From NCBI RefSeq assembly GCF_001267175.1, contig NZ_CP012358.1, positions 784,501 through 848,500 of the forward strand: a stretch of 64,000 nt of DNA, read 5' to 3'. Shown in pieces: positions 1 through 7,763 of this stretch. The notes beneath the pieces are model-generated. The model searched no databases and was not told where the DNA came from. It saw only the letters and a program-made list of their open reading frames with translations. The DNA is from Thiopseudomonas alkaliphila. Lineage in GTDB: Bacteria; Pseudomonadota; Gammaproteobacteria; Pseudomonadales; Pseudomonadaceae. A program made the translations under genes and the position numbers. Within the stretch, counting starts at the first letter, position 1; every line of letters starts with the position of its first letter.

Positions 1-500
1 TCAAGATAAGAATAAGCATCACTTCCCCAGTAGAGAAGGCTACCCGCCAAAAGAATAATGGACATTACGACCGTAGATTTAGATGCAGAAGGGGGGACTT
101 CATCAGTCTTTTTATAGAAGACCCCTTTAATCTCTTTAGAAGTAATCAAGACTAGGTCGTCATATGAAAGTGCTTCACCTTCCACTAATAAAATAACGGA
201 AACTTCCGAATGGGAGTGAATTCTATCGATCTTTAAGACATTGTCGATTATCGACGCTCCTGATTTGTTTGACGCAAGAAGCTCACATTTTATCTCCTGT
301 CTTATTTCTACAGAAATATCCTCTTCTACTTTCGTGCCCTTGTTATAGACTACTAGCTCTGCAACCGAGCCACCATCTGACAGAAATGATTTCCGATGTA
401 ATTTGGGTACAACTGCATAAAGTTGCCGGACTTTAAATGCATACGCAACCAGAGAAGTGAAGACGAAAAGCACTGCCCCTGCTATTACTTTTTCAATCAC
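1..500 (-). CDS. Unrecognised two-helix membrane protein, partial (cassette-like gene)
   Basis: An open frame runs leftward from a GTG codon at 500-498 off the window edge, giving 166 codons without a stop. An in-frame TAG lies just upstream, so the start must be this GTG or one of two ATT codons before it, and AGGGA sits about six bases ahead of the GTG. The product has a hydrophobic N-terminal segment (about residues 3-22), a mostly polar middle of about 110 residues with many charged residues and serines, and a second hydrophobic segment near residues 142-160. I do not recognise a family. Codon use is AT-rich, with ATA, AGA and CGG codons unlike the core genes further right, which suggests recent acquisition. 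It is transcribed away from the integrase remnant at 832, as the first cassette of an integron would be. The reading frame is well supported; the cassette interpretation is inference. Confidence 0.6.
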   Translation of the reverse strand, partial: MIEKVIAGAVLFVFTSLVAYAFKVRQLYAVVPKLHRKSFLSDGGSVAELVVYNKGTKVEEDISVEIRQEIKCELLASNKSGASIIDNVLKIDRIHSHSEVSVILLVEGEALSYDDLVLITSKEIKGVFYKKTDEVPPSASKSTVVMSIILLAGSLLYWGSDAYSYL

Positions 501-794
501 AATAATTCCCTAAAAACATAACAGCTTATTAGTATGCATGCTCGTTTCGTCACCCGCTGCTGCTTACCGTTAATTAATATAATTACTTGTATTAAATAGA
601 CTTTCTTTAAAAATACAAGACACTTTGTTATTACAAATCGTGCATACCGTCTATCCTGCTTGCACGATGCACATTATCTCACCCAAAGAACTCATAACAC
701 TTTGATTTATATAGTATTAAATTAAAAATCCACCGATAAACAAGCATCTCTAGGAGTAAAAACAAGCACATTTACAAATCCGAGCTGGAATAGG
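501..794. other. AT-rich spacer; possible remains of an integron attI region
   Basis: No gene is visible here. The stretch lies between a divergent integrase start and a leftward cassette-like gene, which is where attI sits in integrons. The only sequence near the integron core GTTRRRY on the leftward strand is GTTATGT at 522-516, directly ahead of the ribosome-binding site of the leftward gene. It departs from the consensus at one position. An 8-base inverted repeat at 637-668 is listed separately. The attI assignment rests on position only. Confidence 0.3.
637..668. repeat. 8-bp inverted repeat in the integrase upstream region
   Basis: ATCGTGCA (637-644) and TGCACGAT (661-668) are exact inverted copies separated by 16 bases. 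There is no T-run, so it is not an obvious terminator. It could be a regulator or recombinase site belonging to the integron relic, or chance in AT-rich DNA. Confidence 0.4.
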
Positions 795-810
795 CTGTAT
801 AGGCAGACAG
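795..810 (+). promoter_or_regulatory. LexA (SOS) box of the integrase remnant
   Basis: CTGTATAGGCAGACAG matches the gammaproteobacterial LexA consensus CTGT-N8-ACAG exactly. It ends 21 bases before the integrase start codon at 832. Integron integrase genes are known to be LexA-controlled through a box at this location, so its position supports the identity of the truncated gene that follows. Confidence 0.75.
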
Positions 811-831
811 TTGCAAGACAAGGAGCGTTTT

Positions 832-1026
832 ATGTCTAACAGTCCATTTTTAAATTCTATACGCACGGATATGCGGCAAAAAGGTTATGCGCTGAAAACT
901 GAAAAAACTTACCTGCACTGGATTAAGCGTTTTATTCTGTTTCACAAAAAACGTCATCCTCAAACACCTTTCTTATCATTCAATAACTTATACAATCAAA
1001 AAAGTAGCCTTCTCCAAGCTCCTTAA
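832..1026 (+). pseudogene. intI: Truncated integron integrase (IntI), N-terminal fragment
   Basis: The first 43 or so residues carry the N-terminal SAM-like domain pattern of integron integrases: a PFL start, an S-I-R-x-D-M-R block, G-Y-x-x-x-T-E-K-x-Y and then WIKRFI-x-F-H-x-KRHP. After the KRHP motif (about base 964) the similarity stops and the frame ends at 1026. A full integrase has about 320 residues with catalytic R..H-x-x-R..Y; all of that is missing, so the fragment cannot recombine DNA. The start is ATG 832, with AGGAG at 821-825, rather than the TTG at 811. The 3' end overlaps the stop of the opposing TauE-type gene, which suggests a deletion joined the integron to the chromosome here. 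Confidence 0.7.
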
Positions 1027-1829
1027 ACCCAGCCCATTCCTTTCAGGACAAAAAATACGCCCACCAACACCAATAACACCGCAAAACACTTTTTCAGCAC
1101 ACTCGGTGATAGCGCGTGAGCTACTTTGGCGCCGAGTTTGGCGGTGAAAAAGCTCATAATACTGATACCTAAAAACGCATAAATATGCACATAACCCAAG
1201 GTGTTGGGCACTGTGATCTGCTCTTGCATGCCAAAGTAAACAAAGCCTAAAGCCCCCGCGATAGCAATCGGCAAACCACAAGCCGCTGAAGTACCCACCG
1301 CTTTTTGCATCACTACCCCATAGCGAGTCAAATACGGCACAGTTAAACTGCCCCCGCCAATGCCAAAAATTGCCGAGGCAATCCCAATACCAGCCCCTGC
1401 GCCCACTTGCGCAGCCGTGCTCGGCAAGGATCGGCTGGTATCCACAACTTTATTGGCGCCGCTAAACATGGTGTAAGCCACCCACAGCAAAAACACGCCC
1501 ACAATTAACTGCAAATACACCGCTGATAACCAGCCGGCAATACCGGCACCAAAAAAACAACCTAACGCCATGCCCGGAGCTAAGTTTTTAAACACAGGCC
1601 AAATAACGCCACCTTTCTTGTTATGGGCCATAAACGAACTAATTGAAGTCACAATAATGGTCGCCAGCGACGTGCCTAATGCCAGATGCATAATCACCGC
1701 AGGGTCATAGCCCATCTGGGTAAACACAATAAACAGTAAAGGCACAATAATGGTGCCGCCCCCCACACCAAACAGTCCTGCAGCAAATCCGGCTAACGCC
1801 CCAATCACTAAAAAAACAACAAGTTCCAT
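1023..1829 (-). CDS. TauE/SafE family sulfite/anion exporter
   Basis: A 268-residue integral membrane protein of the TSUP (TauE/SafE) family, which exports sulfite, sulfonates or related anions across the inner membrane. The family duplication is visible: a glycine-rich FGVGGG motif near residue 20 and its counterpart FGIGGG near residue 156, each opening a bundle of about four hydrophobic helices. The length is normal for the family. It is the last gene of a leftward group (MesX, MesD, flavin reductase, exporter) and starts 39 bases after the flavin reductase stop, so cotranscription is likely. The neighbours suggest a sulfur role, but the substrate cannot be read from sequence. Confidence 0.85.
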   Translation of the reverse strand: MELVVFLVIGALAGFAAGLFGVGGGTIIVPLLFIVFTQMGYDPAVIMHLALGTSLATIIVTSISSFMAHNKKGGVIWPVFKNLAPGMALGCFFGAGIAGWLSAVYLQLIVGVFLLWVAYTMFSGANKVVDTSRSLPSTAAQVGAGAGIGIASAIFGIGGGSLTVPYLTRYGVVMQKAVGTSAACGLPIAIAGALGFVYFGMQEQITVPNTLGYVHIYAFLGISIMSFFTAKLGAKVAHALSPSVLKKCFAVLLVLVGVFFVLKGMGWV

Positions 1830-1868
1830 ACCATCCCCATGTGCTTATGCAAAAGAAGTAACAATAAA

Positions 1869-2363
1869 CTAAATCGAGACCAACTCACCAACTGGATGAT
1901 AAGCACGATTAAAGTAAACCAAGGCTTGCTCTGGCTGATTATGCTGAATACGCACAATCGGACAAATAAAAATGGTATGGGTACCCACTGCTTGAATTTG
2001 CTCAATTGTGCAGTCAAAACTCACTAAAGCATCGGTTAAGGCAGGCGCGCCTGTCTGTAAGCGCTGCCACTCACCCAGCTCAAAACGCTGCTCAGAACTC
2101 AGCTTTGAGGAAGCAAAGGCATTGGAAAGTGAAGCATGGGCGGCATTTAACACATTGACGCAAAGCACTTTATTATTAACAAAATGCGCGTGCGAGCGAG
2201 ACGACTGCTTCATACACACCAACAGAGTCGGTGGAGTATCCGTCACACTGCATACTGCCGAGGCGGTAAAACCATGGGCCCCCGACTCACCATAGGTAGT
2301 CACCACATTGACTGCACTGGTTAATAAAGACATTGCGTTTTTAAACTCTGTTGCGTTAACCAT
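1869..2363 (-). CDS. Flavin reductase-like (FMN-binding split barrel) protein
   Basis: A protein of about 164 residues of the flavin reductase-like family (HpaC/DIM6/NTAB type), which reduces FMN or FAD with NAD(P)H for a partner oxygenase. The family pattern is seen in the EFKNAMSLLTSAVNVVTT opening, the G-F-T-A-S-A-V-C-S-V block and the S-R-S-H segment. I chose ATG 2363, which starts just before this conserved opening and has GGG about 7 bases upstream; TTG 2381 and ATG 2378 are possible. It follows the methionine synthase MesD gene, separated by a hairpin at 2410-2442. Because MesD/MesX is an oxygen-dependent system, this protein may supply reduced flavin to it. That role is inference. Confidence 0.8.
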   Translation of the reverse strand: MVNATEFKNAMSLLTSAVNVVTTYGESGAHGFTASAVCSVTDTPPTLLVCMKQSSRSHAHFVNNKVLCVNVLNAAHASLSNAFASSKLSSEQRFELGEWQRLQTGAPALTDALVSFDCTIEQIQAVGTHTIFICPIVRIQHNQPEQALVYFNRAYHPVGELVSI

Positions 2364-2409
2364 CACCCTACCCAACATCAATCGATTTAAACCTATTCAT
2401 TCAAACCAC

Positions 2410-2442
2410 AAAGGGTGCTTCCTCTCAGCAGAAAGCACCCTT
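2410..2442 (-). terminator. Hairpin between mesD and the flavin reductase gene
   Basis: AAAGGGTGCTT (2410-2420) pairs with its inverted copy at 2432-2442 around an 11-base loop. On the leftward strand the stem is followed only by a short T-rich tail, so it may be a partial terminator that lowers expression of the two downstream genes rather than a full stop. Confidence 0.5.
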
Positions 2443-2456
2443 TGCTCTCACTCCAA

Positions 2457-3485
2457 CTAGCGTGCTAATTCTTGTCGAATAATCTCCGCGCCCGCACTTA
2501 ACGCCTGCAACTTGCCCCGCGCCACAGTCCGTGCTAACGGCGCCATACCGCAGTTAGTCGATGGATACAGCTTATCGTCATCCACAAACTGCAAGGCTTT
2601 GCGTAAAGTATCGGCTACTTGTTCTGGCGTTTCGATTTGGTTAGTCGCTACATCGATCGCCCCCACCATGACCTTTTTCCCGCGGATTAACTCAATCAAA
2701 TCCATCGGCACCCGTGAGTTTTGACACTCTAACGAGATAATATCGATCTTAGACTGCTGCAGTTTAGGAAAGGCTTCTTCGTATTGGCGCCACTCGGAAC
2801 CCAGGGTTTTCTTCCAATCGGTGTTGGCTTTAATGCCATAGCCGTAGCAAATATGCACCGCAGTTTCACACTGTAAGCCTTCTAGGGCGCGCTCCAGAGT
2901 TGCCACGCCCCAGTCATTGACCTCATCAAAAAACACGTTAAATGCGGGCTCATCAAACTGAATGATATCGACTCCAGCCGCTTCAAGCTCTAACGCTTCC
3001 TGATTAAGAATTTTGGCAAATTCCCAAGCTAGCTTTTCACGACTTTTGTAATGCCCGTCATACAGGGTATCAATCATCGTCATCGGCCCAGGCAAAGCCC
3101 ATTTAATCGGCTGCGTGGTTTGGCTGCGTAAAAACTTAGCGTCTTCCACAAACACCGGTTTTTGCCGTGATACTTCACCCACCACCGACGGTACGCTGGC
3201 ATCGTAACGGTTACGAATACGCACCGTTTCACGCTGCTCAAAGTCTACCCCTTCCAAATGCTCAATGAAGGTGGTGACAAAGTGCTGACGGGTTTGCTCG
3301 CCATCACTGACGATATCAATTCCCGCATGCAGCTGCTCTTGCAAAGATAAGCGCAGTGCATCTTGCTTAGCCTCAGCCAAGGCTTCGCCTTCTAGTTTCC
3401 AAGGTGACCAGAGTTTTTCTGGCTCAGCGAGCCATGAGGGCTTGGGTAAGCTGCCAGCGGTTGAGGTGGGTAATAAAATTGCCAT
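2457..3485 (-). CDS. mesD: Folate-independent methionine synthase MesD (MetE catalytic-domain protein)
   Basis: A 342-residue protein matching only the C-terminal catalytic half of cobalamin-independent methionine synthase; MetE itself has about 750 residues and an extra N-terminal domain. The zinc site is intact: H211 and C213 in a VHICYG motif, E253 in SLEC, and C312 in PSTNCGM. The homocysteine-binding opening, with STAGSLPKP near residue 8 and SDGEQ near residue 60, is present. The short form followed upstream by a DUF1852 protein (MesX) is the MesD arrangement, described as a bacterial methionine synthase that does not use methyl-folate and needs MesX and oxygen. It is transcribed 30 bases after mesX, in one operon. 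The start ATG 3485 lies in the mesX-mesD gap. Confidence 0.85.
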   Translation of the reverse strand: MAILLPTSTAGSLPKPSWLAEPEKLWSPWKLEGEALAEAKQDALRLSLQEQLHAGIDIVSDGEQTRQHFVTTFIEHLEGVDFEQRETVRIRNRYDASVPSVVGEVSRQKPVFVEDAKFLRSQTTQPIKWALPGPMTMIDTLYDGHYKSREKLAWEFAKILNQEALELEAAGVDIIQFDEPAFNVFFDEVNDWGVATLERALEGLQCETAVHICYGYGIKANTDWKKTLGSEWRQYEEAFPKLQQSKIDIISLECQNSRVPMDLIELIRGKKVMVGAIDVATNQIETPEQVADTLRKALQFVDDDKLYPSTNCGMAPLARTVARGKLQALSAGAEIIRQELAR

Positions 3486-3515
3486 ATTAAATTCTTCTGC
3501 CTTAGTTTTATTTGA

Positions 3516-4514
3516 TTAAGCGACTTTGCGTTGTTTAGCGGTTTCGATGCAAAAGTTAGCAGCCCACTCATTTAAAATAGCTTGGTAAGGCTTAATAAAG
3601 TGCTCTTCTGTCCACTTACCTTGTTTAACTGCCAGTTCGCCACGCTCGACGCGGTCATAAACAATCTGTGTCAACGAAAAATCTTGGTAGCTCAGACTAG
3701 GCTTATACACCACACCGGCCGGCGAGTTGGTGTTATAGATCTCTGGGCGATAGATTTTCTGAAAGCTTTCCATGGTGCTGATGGCGCTGATTAATTCAAA
3801 ATCGGTGTAATCGGCTAATAAGTCACCAGCAAAATAAAAAGCTAGCGGTGCACTGCCATTCTCTGGTTTAAAGTAGCGCACGGTTAAGCCCATTTTGGCA
3901 AAGTAGTCATCGGTGCGTGAATATTCATCATTTTTATACTCCACCCCTAACACAGGGTGGGTATTGGTAGTGCGGTAATAGGTTTTTGAGGTTGAAACAC
4001 TCAAGCAAATCACCGGCTGCTTGCTAAATTCGGCTTGAAAAGCTTCAGAATTAATTAAGTGCTGATACAACTTACCATGCAAGTCACCAAAGCCTTCTGG
4101 CTGCTCATTGACTTTAAAGCCTTGCTCTAATAACACGACGCTAAAATCATAGTCACGCACATATGATGAAAAGCTATTACCAATCATGCCTTCAAAGCGC
4201 TGATTAGTGTGATGATCAATCACGGTGCTTTTGAGCATTTCAATGAATGGGAAAGTTTGACCATTACCTTCAATATCTAACTCAGCAGAAATAATATCCA
4301 ACTCTAAAGAGTAACGATCGCCTTTAGGGTTGTCGCAGGTCGCCAGTGAGTTAAAGCGATTATTAATCATGGCCAAGGTTTTACGTAGGTTTTCTTGACG
4401 ACTGTCACCACGGGCTAAGTTGGCAAAGTTAGTGGTCTGCCGGGTGTTATCCGCTGGCTGATAGTTTTCATCGAAGCGAATGCGCTTAATTGAACAAGCA
4501 AAAGGGTTACTCAT
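3516..4514 (-). CDS. mesX: MesX (DUF1852), partner of MesD in methionine synthesis
   Basis: A DUF1852 protein of 332 residues counted from ATG 4514, which has AGGTGG about nine bases upstream. An upstream in-frame ATG at 4565 lacks a ribosome-binding site. The N-terminus (NPFACSIKRIRFDENY) and the interior segments on open, charged repeats are typical of the family; no signal peptide or membrane segment is visible. DUF1852 proteins are found next to MesD and are reported to be required for its activity, although the chemistry is unresolved. This is the first gene of the leftward cluster, and a MetR-type box lies about 100 bases upstream, fitting homocysteine-responsive control. Confidence 0.85.
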   Translation of the reverse strand: MSNPFACSIKRIRFDENYQPADNTRQTTNFANLARGDSRQENLRKTLAMINNRFNSLATCDNPKGDRYSLELDIISAELDIEGNGQTFPFIEMLKSTVIDHHTNQRFEGMIGNSFSSYVRDYDFSVVLLEQGFKVNEQPEGFGDLHGKLYQHLINSEAFQAEFSKQPVICLSVSTSKTYYRTTNTHPVLGVEYKNDEYSRTDDYFAKMGLTVRYFKPENGSAPLAFYFAGDLLADYTDFELISAISTMESFQKIYRPEIYNTNSPAGVVYKPSLSYQDFSLTQIVYDRVERGELAVKQGKWTEEHFIKPYQAILNEWAANFCIETAKQRKVA

Positions 4515-4614
4515 AATACTGTGCCACCTAAAAGCTAATGGGTTAAACGTTTGGAATGGCGTCATTTAAGCGGGAAGCTGAACCTGAGTAAAACGAGTTA
4601 AATTCACCTCAAAT

Positions 4615-4627
4615 TGAATTTTATTCA
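4615..4627 (-). promoter_or_regulatory. MetR-type box upstream of mesX
   Basis: TGAATTTTATTCA matches the MetR consensus TGAA-N5-TTCA exactly, with T at the central position as in the published form. It lies 101 bases upstream of the mesX start. MetR activates methionine genes with homocysteine as co-effector, so the target makes sense. A weak leftward promoter (TTGAGG at 4614-4609, then T-rich DNA) follows it. No metR gene is in the window. Confidence 0.6.
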
Positions 4628-4842
4628 TCTTGCCCTTGAAGCAGTTAATAGTTCCTCCCTCTCAGCTCTATTAATGGCTTGCTTAAAAACCTGAGTTAGC
4701 CCAGCAATAACAAGGCTTAGCGACAAACTACTCATGACTTTGGTGAGCAAGTCTCAATCAATACCTAGCCACTACCCCAATCAATTGCCAGACGCAACGT
4801 GAATGGTCTTTATCTCTACCCTCTCCACATAGAGCAAAAAAG

Positions 4843-4867
4843 AATAACTGAATCGCCCACAGTTATT
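4843..4867. promoter_or_regulatory. Inverted repeat upstream of cysT, possible operator
   Basis: AATAACTG (4843-4850) and CAGTTATT (4860-4867) are exact inverted copies with a 9-base spacer, 67 bases before the chosen cysT start. The position suits an activator or repressor of the sulfate operon, but the sequence does not match a CysB site that I can name. Apart from this and the MetR box, the 419-base gap between mesX and cysT shows no gene; in particular there is no sulfate-binding protein gene. Confidence 0.4.
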
Positions 4868-4933
4868 TTCAGATATATACTTTATCCCCTAGGATGCTAG
4901 CTCTATTTGTTATGGATACATGTGAAGAGCAGC

Positions 4934-5761
4934 ATGAGCCGTCGAACCTCCCCCGTTATTCCAGGATTTAATCTAACCCTTGGGTACACCTTGGTTTACC
5001 TGAGCCTTTTGGTACTTATTCCGTTAGGTGCGATGTTTTTACATGCCTCGCAAATGACCTGGGAGCAATTTCTTGGCGTAATTAGCGAACCGCGCGTATT
5101 GGCAGCGCTTAAGCTCAGTTTTGGCACGGCATTTTTAGCTGCGCTAGCCAATGGCCTGATCGGCACCTTGCTGGCTTGGGTATTGGTGCGCTATCAATTC
5201 CCCGGACGCAAAATCATTGATGCGATGGTTGATTTACCCTTCGCTTTGCCGACGGCCGTGGCGGGTATTGCGTTAACTCGGTTATATGCACCTAATGGTT
5301 TACTCGGTGAGCTAGCGGGTAAGTTCGATCTAAAAATTGCCTTTACCCCGATCGGAATCACCATCGCCTTAGTCTTTGTCACCCTACCTTTTGTGGTGCG
5401 TACTATTCAGCCGGTACTGGAAGATATTCCCAAGGAAATTGAAGAAGCGGCCACCTGCTTAGGTGCTAAACCTTGGCAAGTGTTTCGTCATATTTTATTA
5501 CCGACCCTGCTACCCGCTTGGCTCACCGGCTTTGCCCTAGCCTTTGCCCGTGGCGTCGGTGAATACGGCTCGGTCATTTTTATTTCAGGCAATATTCAAA
5601 ACAAAACTGAGATTTTACCGTTTTTAATCATGGTTAAGCTGGATCAGTACGACTACGCCGCTGCCACGGCAATTGGCGTATTAATGCTGGTGGTGTCTTT
5701 TGTCTTGCTGCTACTGATTAACTTGTTACAACGTAAAATCGCTAAGAATCAAGGAGCCTAA
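4934..5761 (+). CDS. cysT: Sulfate/thiosulfate ABC transporter permease CysT
   Basis: A permease of about 275 residues and six membrane helices, part of the CysTWA ATP-driven importer of sulfate and thiosulfate in the inner membrane. The cytoplasmic loop that docks on the ATPase is clear: [15 protein letters not shown] near residue 167, followed by [13 protein letters not shown]. The start ATG 4934 has GAAGAG about six bases upstream; TTG 4907 and GTG 4922 are in frame but less likely. It is the first gene of a tight operon, with cysW beginning two bases after its stop. The usual upstream sulfate-binding protein gene is missing. Confidence 0.92.
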   Translation: MSRRTSPVIPGFNLTLGYTLVYLSLLVLIPLGAMFLHASQMTWEQFLGVISEPRVLAALKLSFGTAFLAALANGLIGTLLAWVLVRYQFPGRKIIDAMVDLPFALPTAVAGIALTRLYAPNGLLGELAGKFDLKIAFTPIGITIALVFVTLPFVVRTIQPVLEDIPKEIEEAATCLGAKPWQVFRHILLPTLLPAWLTGFALAFARGVGEYGSVIFISGNIQNKTEILPFLIMVKLDQYDYAAATAIGVLMLVVSFVLLLLINLLQRKIAKNQGA

Positions 5762-5763
5762 CC

Positions 5764-6597
5764 ATGCATGCTTTGCAGCGTTTTATCTCTGGACGCAACC
5801 TGCTCATTACGCTGGCATGGTTAGTGTTCGCCCTTTTTTTAGTCTTTCCACTCTATGTGGTGATCAGCGAAGCCTTAGCCATGGGGGTTAACACCTTCTG
5901 GCAAGCGATTATTGAGCCAGATACAATTTCAGCCCTTAAACTGACCTTGTGGGCGGTGGGCATTTCGGTACCGCTTAACCTCAGTTTTGGCGTGGCAGCA
6001 GCGTGGTGCGTGAGTAAGTATGAGTTTCGCGGCAAAAGCTTTTTAATCACCTTAATTGATCTGCCTTTTTCGGTATCGCCGATTATTGCCGGTTTAGTCT
6101 TTGTTTTACTGTTCGGCGCCCAAGGCTTTTTTGGGCAGTGGCTGATTGAGCATGATATTCAAATCATCTTCGCTTTCCCTGGGATTATTCTCGCCACCTT
6201 ATTTGTCACAGTACCCTTTGTCGCTCGGGAGTTAATTCCCCTTATGCAACAACAAGGAACCCAAGAAGAAGAAGCTGCTCGTTTACTCGGCGCCAGCGGT
6301 TGGCAAATGTTTTGGCACGTCACCTTACCTAATATTAAGTGGGGACTGATGTATGGCGTGGTGCTTTGTACCGCACGCGCCCTCGGTGAGTTTGGCGCGG
6401 TATCCGTGGTGTCAGGCCATATCCGCGGCTTTACCAACACCTTGCCGCTGCATGTAGAAATTTTATACAACGAATATAACCAAGTCGCTGCCTTTAGCGT
6501 GGCTAGCCTGCTGTTAGCCTTAGCGCTGGTCATTTTATTACTAAAACAGTGGAGCGAAGCGCGTATTGAGCGCCAATTTAAGCGTGGAGAAGCCTAA
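5764..6597 (+). CDS. cysW: Sulfate/thiosulfate ABC transporter permease CysW
   Basis: A 277-residue partner permease of CysT. The ATPase-docking motif reads [19 protein letters not shown] near residue 164, and the C-terminal [17 protein letters not shown] block is characteristic of CysW. It has about six hydrophobic segments. It begins two bases after cysT and ends three bases before cysA, so translation is probably coupled. With CysT it forms the membrane channel for sulfate uptake ahead of cysteine synthesis. Confidence 0.92.
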   Translation: MHALQRFISGRNLLITLAWLVFALFLVFPLYVVISEALAMGVNTFWQAIIEPDTISALKLTLWAVGISVPLNLSFGVAAAWCVSKYEFRGKSFLITLIDLPFSVSPIIAGLVFVLLFGAQGFFGQWLIEHDIQIIFAFPGIILATLFVTVPFVARELIPLMQQQGTQEEEAARLLGASGWQMFWHVTLPNIKWGLMYGVVLCTARALGEFGAVSVVSGHIRGFTNTLPLHVEILYNEYNQVAAFSVASLLLALALVILLLKQWSEARIERQFKRGEA

Positions 6598-6600
6598 GCC

Positions 6601-7575
6601 ATGAGTATTTCAGTCAATCACGTGAATAAGCAATTTGGCAACTTCACGGCCTTAAACGATATTAACTTAGCTATTCAAGCCGGTGAGCTGGTGGCCTTAC
6701 TTGGCCCATCAGGCTGCGGTAAAACCACTTTACTGCGCATTATTGCGGGTTTAGAGACACCTGATAGCGGCAGCATTTTATTTAATGGCGATGATGTTTC
6801 GCGCCGGGATGTACGCAACCGTAATGTCGGCTTTGTCTTCCAACACTACGCGCTGTTTCGTCATATGAGCGTCTTTGATAACGTGGCCTTTGGTCTGCGG
6901 ATGAAACCGCGACGCGAGCGCCCCAGCGAAGCGGTGATTGAGCAAAAAGTTTTGCAACTGCTAAAGATGGTGCAACTGGACTGGCTGGCAGATCGCTTTC
7001 CAGAGCAGTTATCTGGCGGTCAGCGCCAGCGCATTGCTTTAGCCCGTGCGCTAGCTGTTGAGCCACAAATTTTACTGCTGGACGAACCCTTTGGCGCCCT
7101 TGATGCTAAAGTGCGTAAAGAGTTACGTCGCTGGTTAGCGCAGCTACACGAAGACATCAACTTAACTTCTGTGTTTGTAACCCACGACCAAGAAGAAGCG
7201 ATGGAAGTTGCCGATCGCATTGTGGTGATGAACAAAGGTGTCATCGAGCAAATTGGCACCCCCGCTGAAGTGTATGAAAACCCGGCCAGCGAGTTCGTCT
7301 ACCACTTTTTAGGCGACTCCAACCACCTGACAATAGATAACGGTGAAGAAATCCAATTTCGTCCTCACGAAGTTTGGTTATCACAATCGGCCAAGTCCGA
7401 CTTTAAACAAGGCATTGTCCGCGATATTCGCCCACTCGGTGCCATTACCCGGGTTACCTTAAAAGTAGGCGGTGAAAATCAGTTAGTAGAAGCAGAAGTT
7501 GCCCGTGACGATGCCAGTTTAGTTGGGCTCAAGCGCGGTGATCAATTATTTTTTCAACCCAAGTCTGGCTTTTAA
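6601..7575 (+). CDS. cysA: Sulfate/thiosulfate ABC transporter ATPase CysA
   Basis: A 324-residue ATPase. Walker A GPSGCGKT occupies residues 35-42, the signature LSGGQ begins at residue 137, and Walker B ILLLDEP is at residues 157-163, followed by D-loop and VTHDQEEA switch histidine. The C-terminal third is the CysA-type regulatory (TOBE-like) domain. It is the third gene of cysTWA and closes the operon, with a strong terminator 36 bases downstream. Energises sulfate or thiosulfate import on the cytoplasmic face. Confidence 0.93.
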   Translation: MSISVNHVNKQFGNFTALNDINLAIQAGELVALLGPSGCGKTTLLRIIAGLETPDSGSILFNGDDVSRRDVRNRNVGFVFQHYALFRHMSVFDNVAFGLRMKPRRERPSEAVIEQKVLQLLKMVQLDWLADRFPEQLSGGQRQRIALARALAVEPQILLLDEPFGALDAKVRKELRRWLAQLHEDINLTSVFVTHDQEEAMEVADRIVVMNKGVIEQIGTPAEVYENPASEFVYHFLGDSNHLTIDNGEEIQFRPHEVWLSQSAKSDFKQGIVRDIRPLGAITRVTLKVGGENQLVEAEVARDDASLVGLKRGDQLFFQPKSGF

Positions 7576-7610
7576 TTAACCGCTTAACTTCTGTATTAGT
7601 CATTTGCTTA

Positions 7611-7645
7611 GGCCAACCCATCAACGCGATCGGTTGGCCTTTTTG
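7611..7645 (+). terminator. Rho-independent terminator of cysTWA
   Basis: GGCCAACC (7611-7618) pairs with GGTTGGCC (7632-7639) around a 13-base loop and is followed by a run of T. Confidence 0.9.
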
Positions 7646-7709
7646 CTAAATGACTTTTCATCACCTAAAACACTGTGATTTATTTAAGCTGTAGCCCCCA
7701 TTTGAAGTG

Positions 7710-7730
7710 ACTACGTAACATTCCCGTAGT
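7710..7730. promoter_or_regulatory. Inverted repeat upstream of the pyruvate kinase gene
   Basis: ACTACG (7710-7715) and CGTAGT (7725-7730) are inverted copies with a 9-base spacer, 33 bases before the pyk start. The position fits an operator in the promoter or leader. It does not match the HexR or Cra consensus as I know them, so the regulator is unassigned. Confidence 0.35.
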
Positions 7731-7763
7731 AGGCTTAAAGCAGTTTTCATAAGGAGCAAAACA

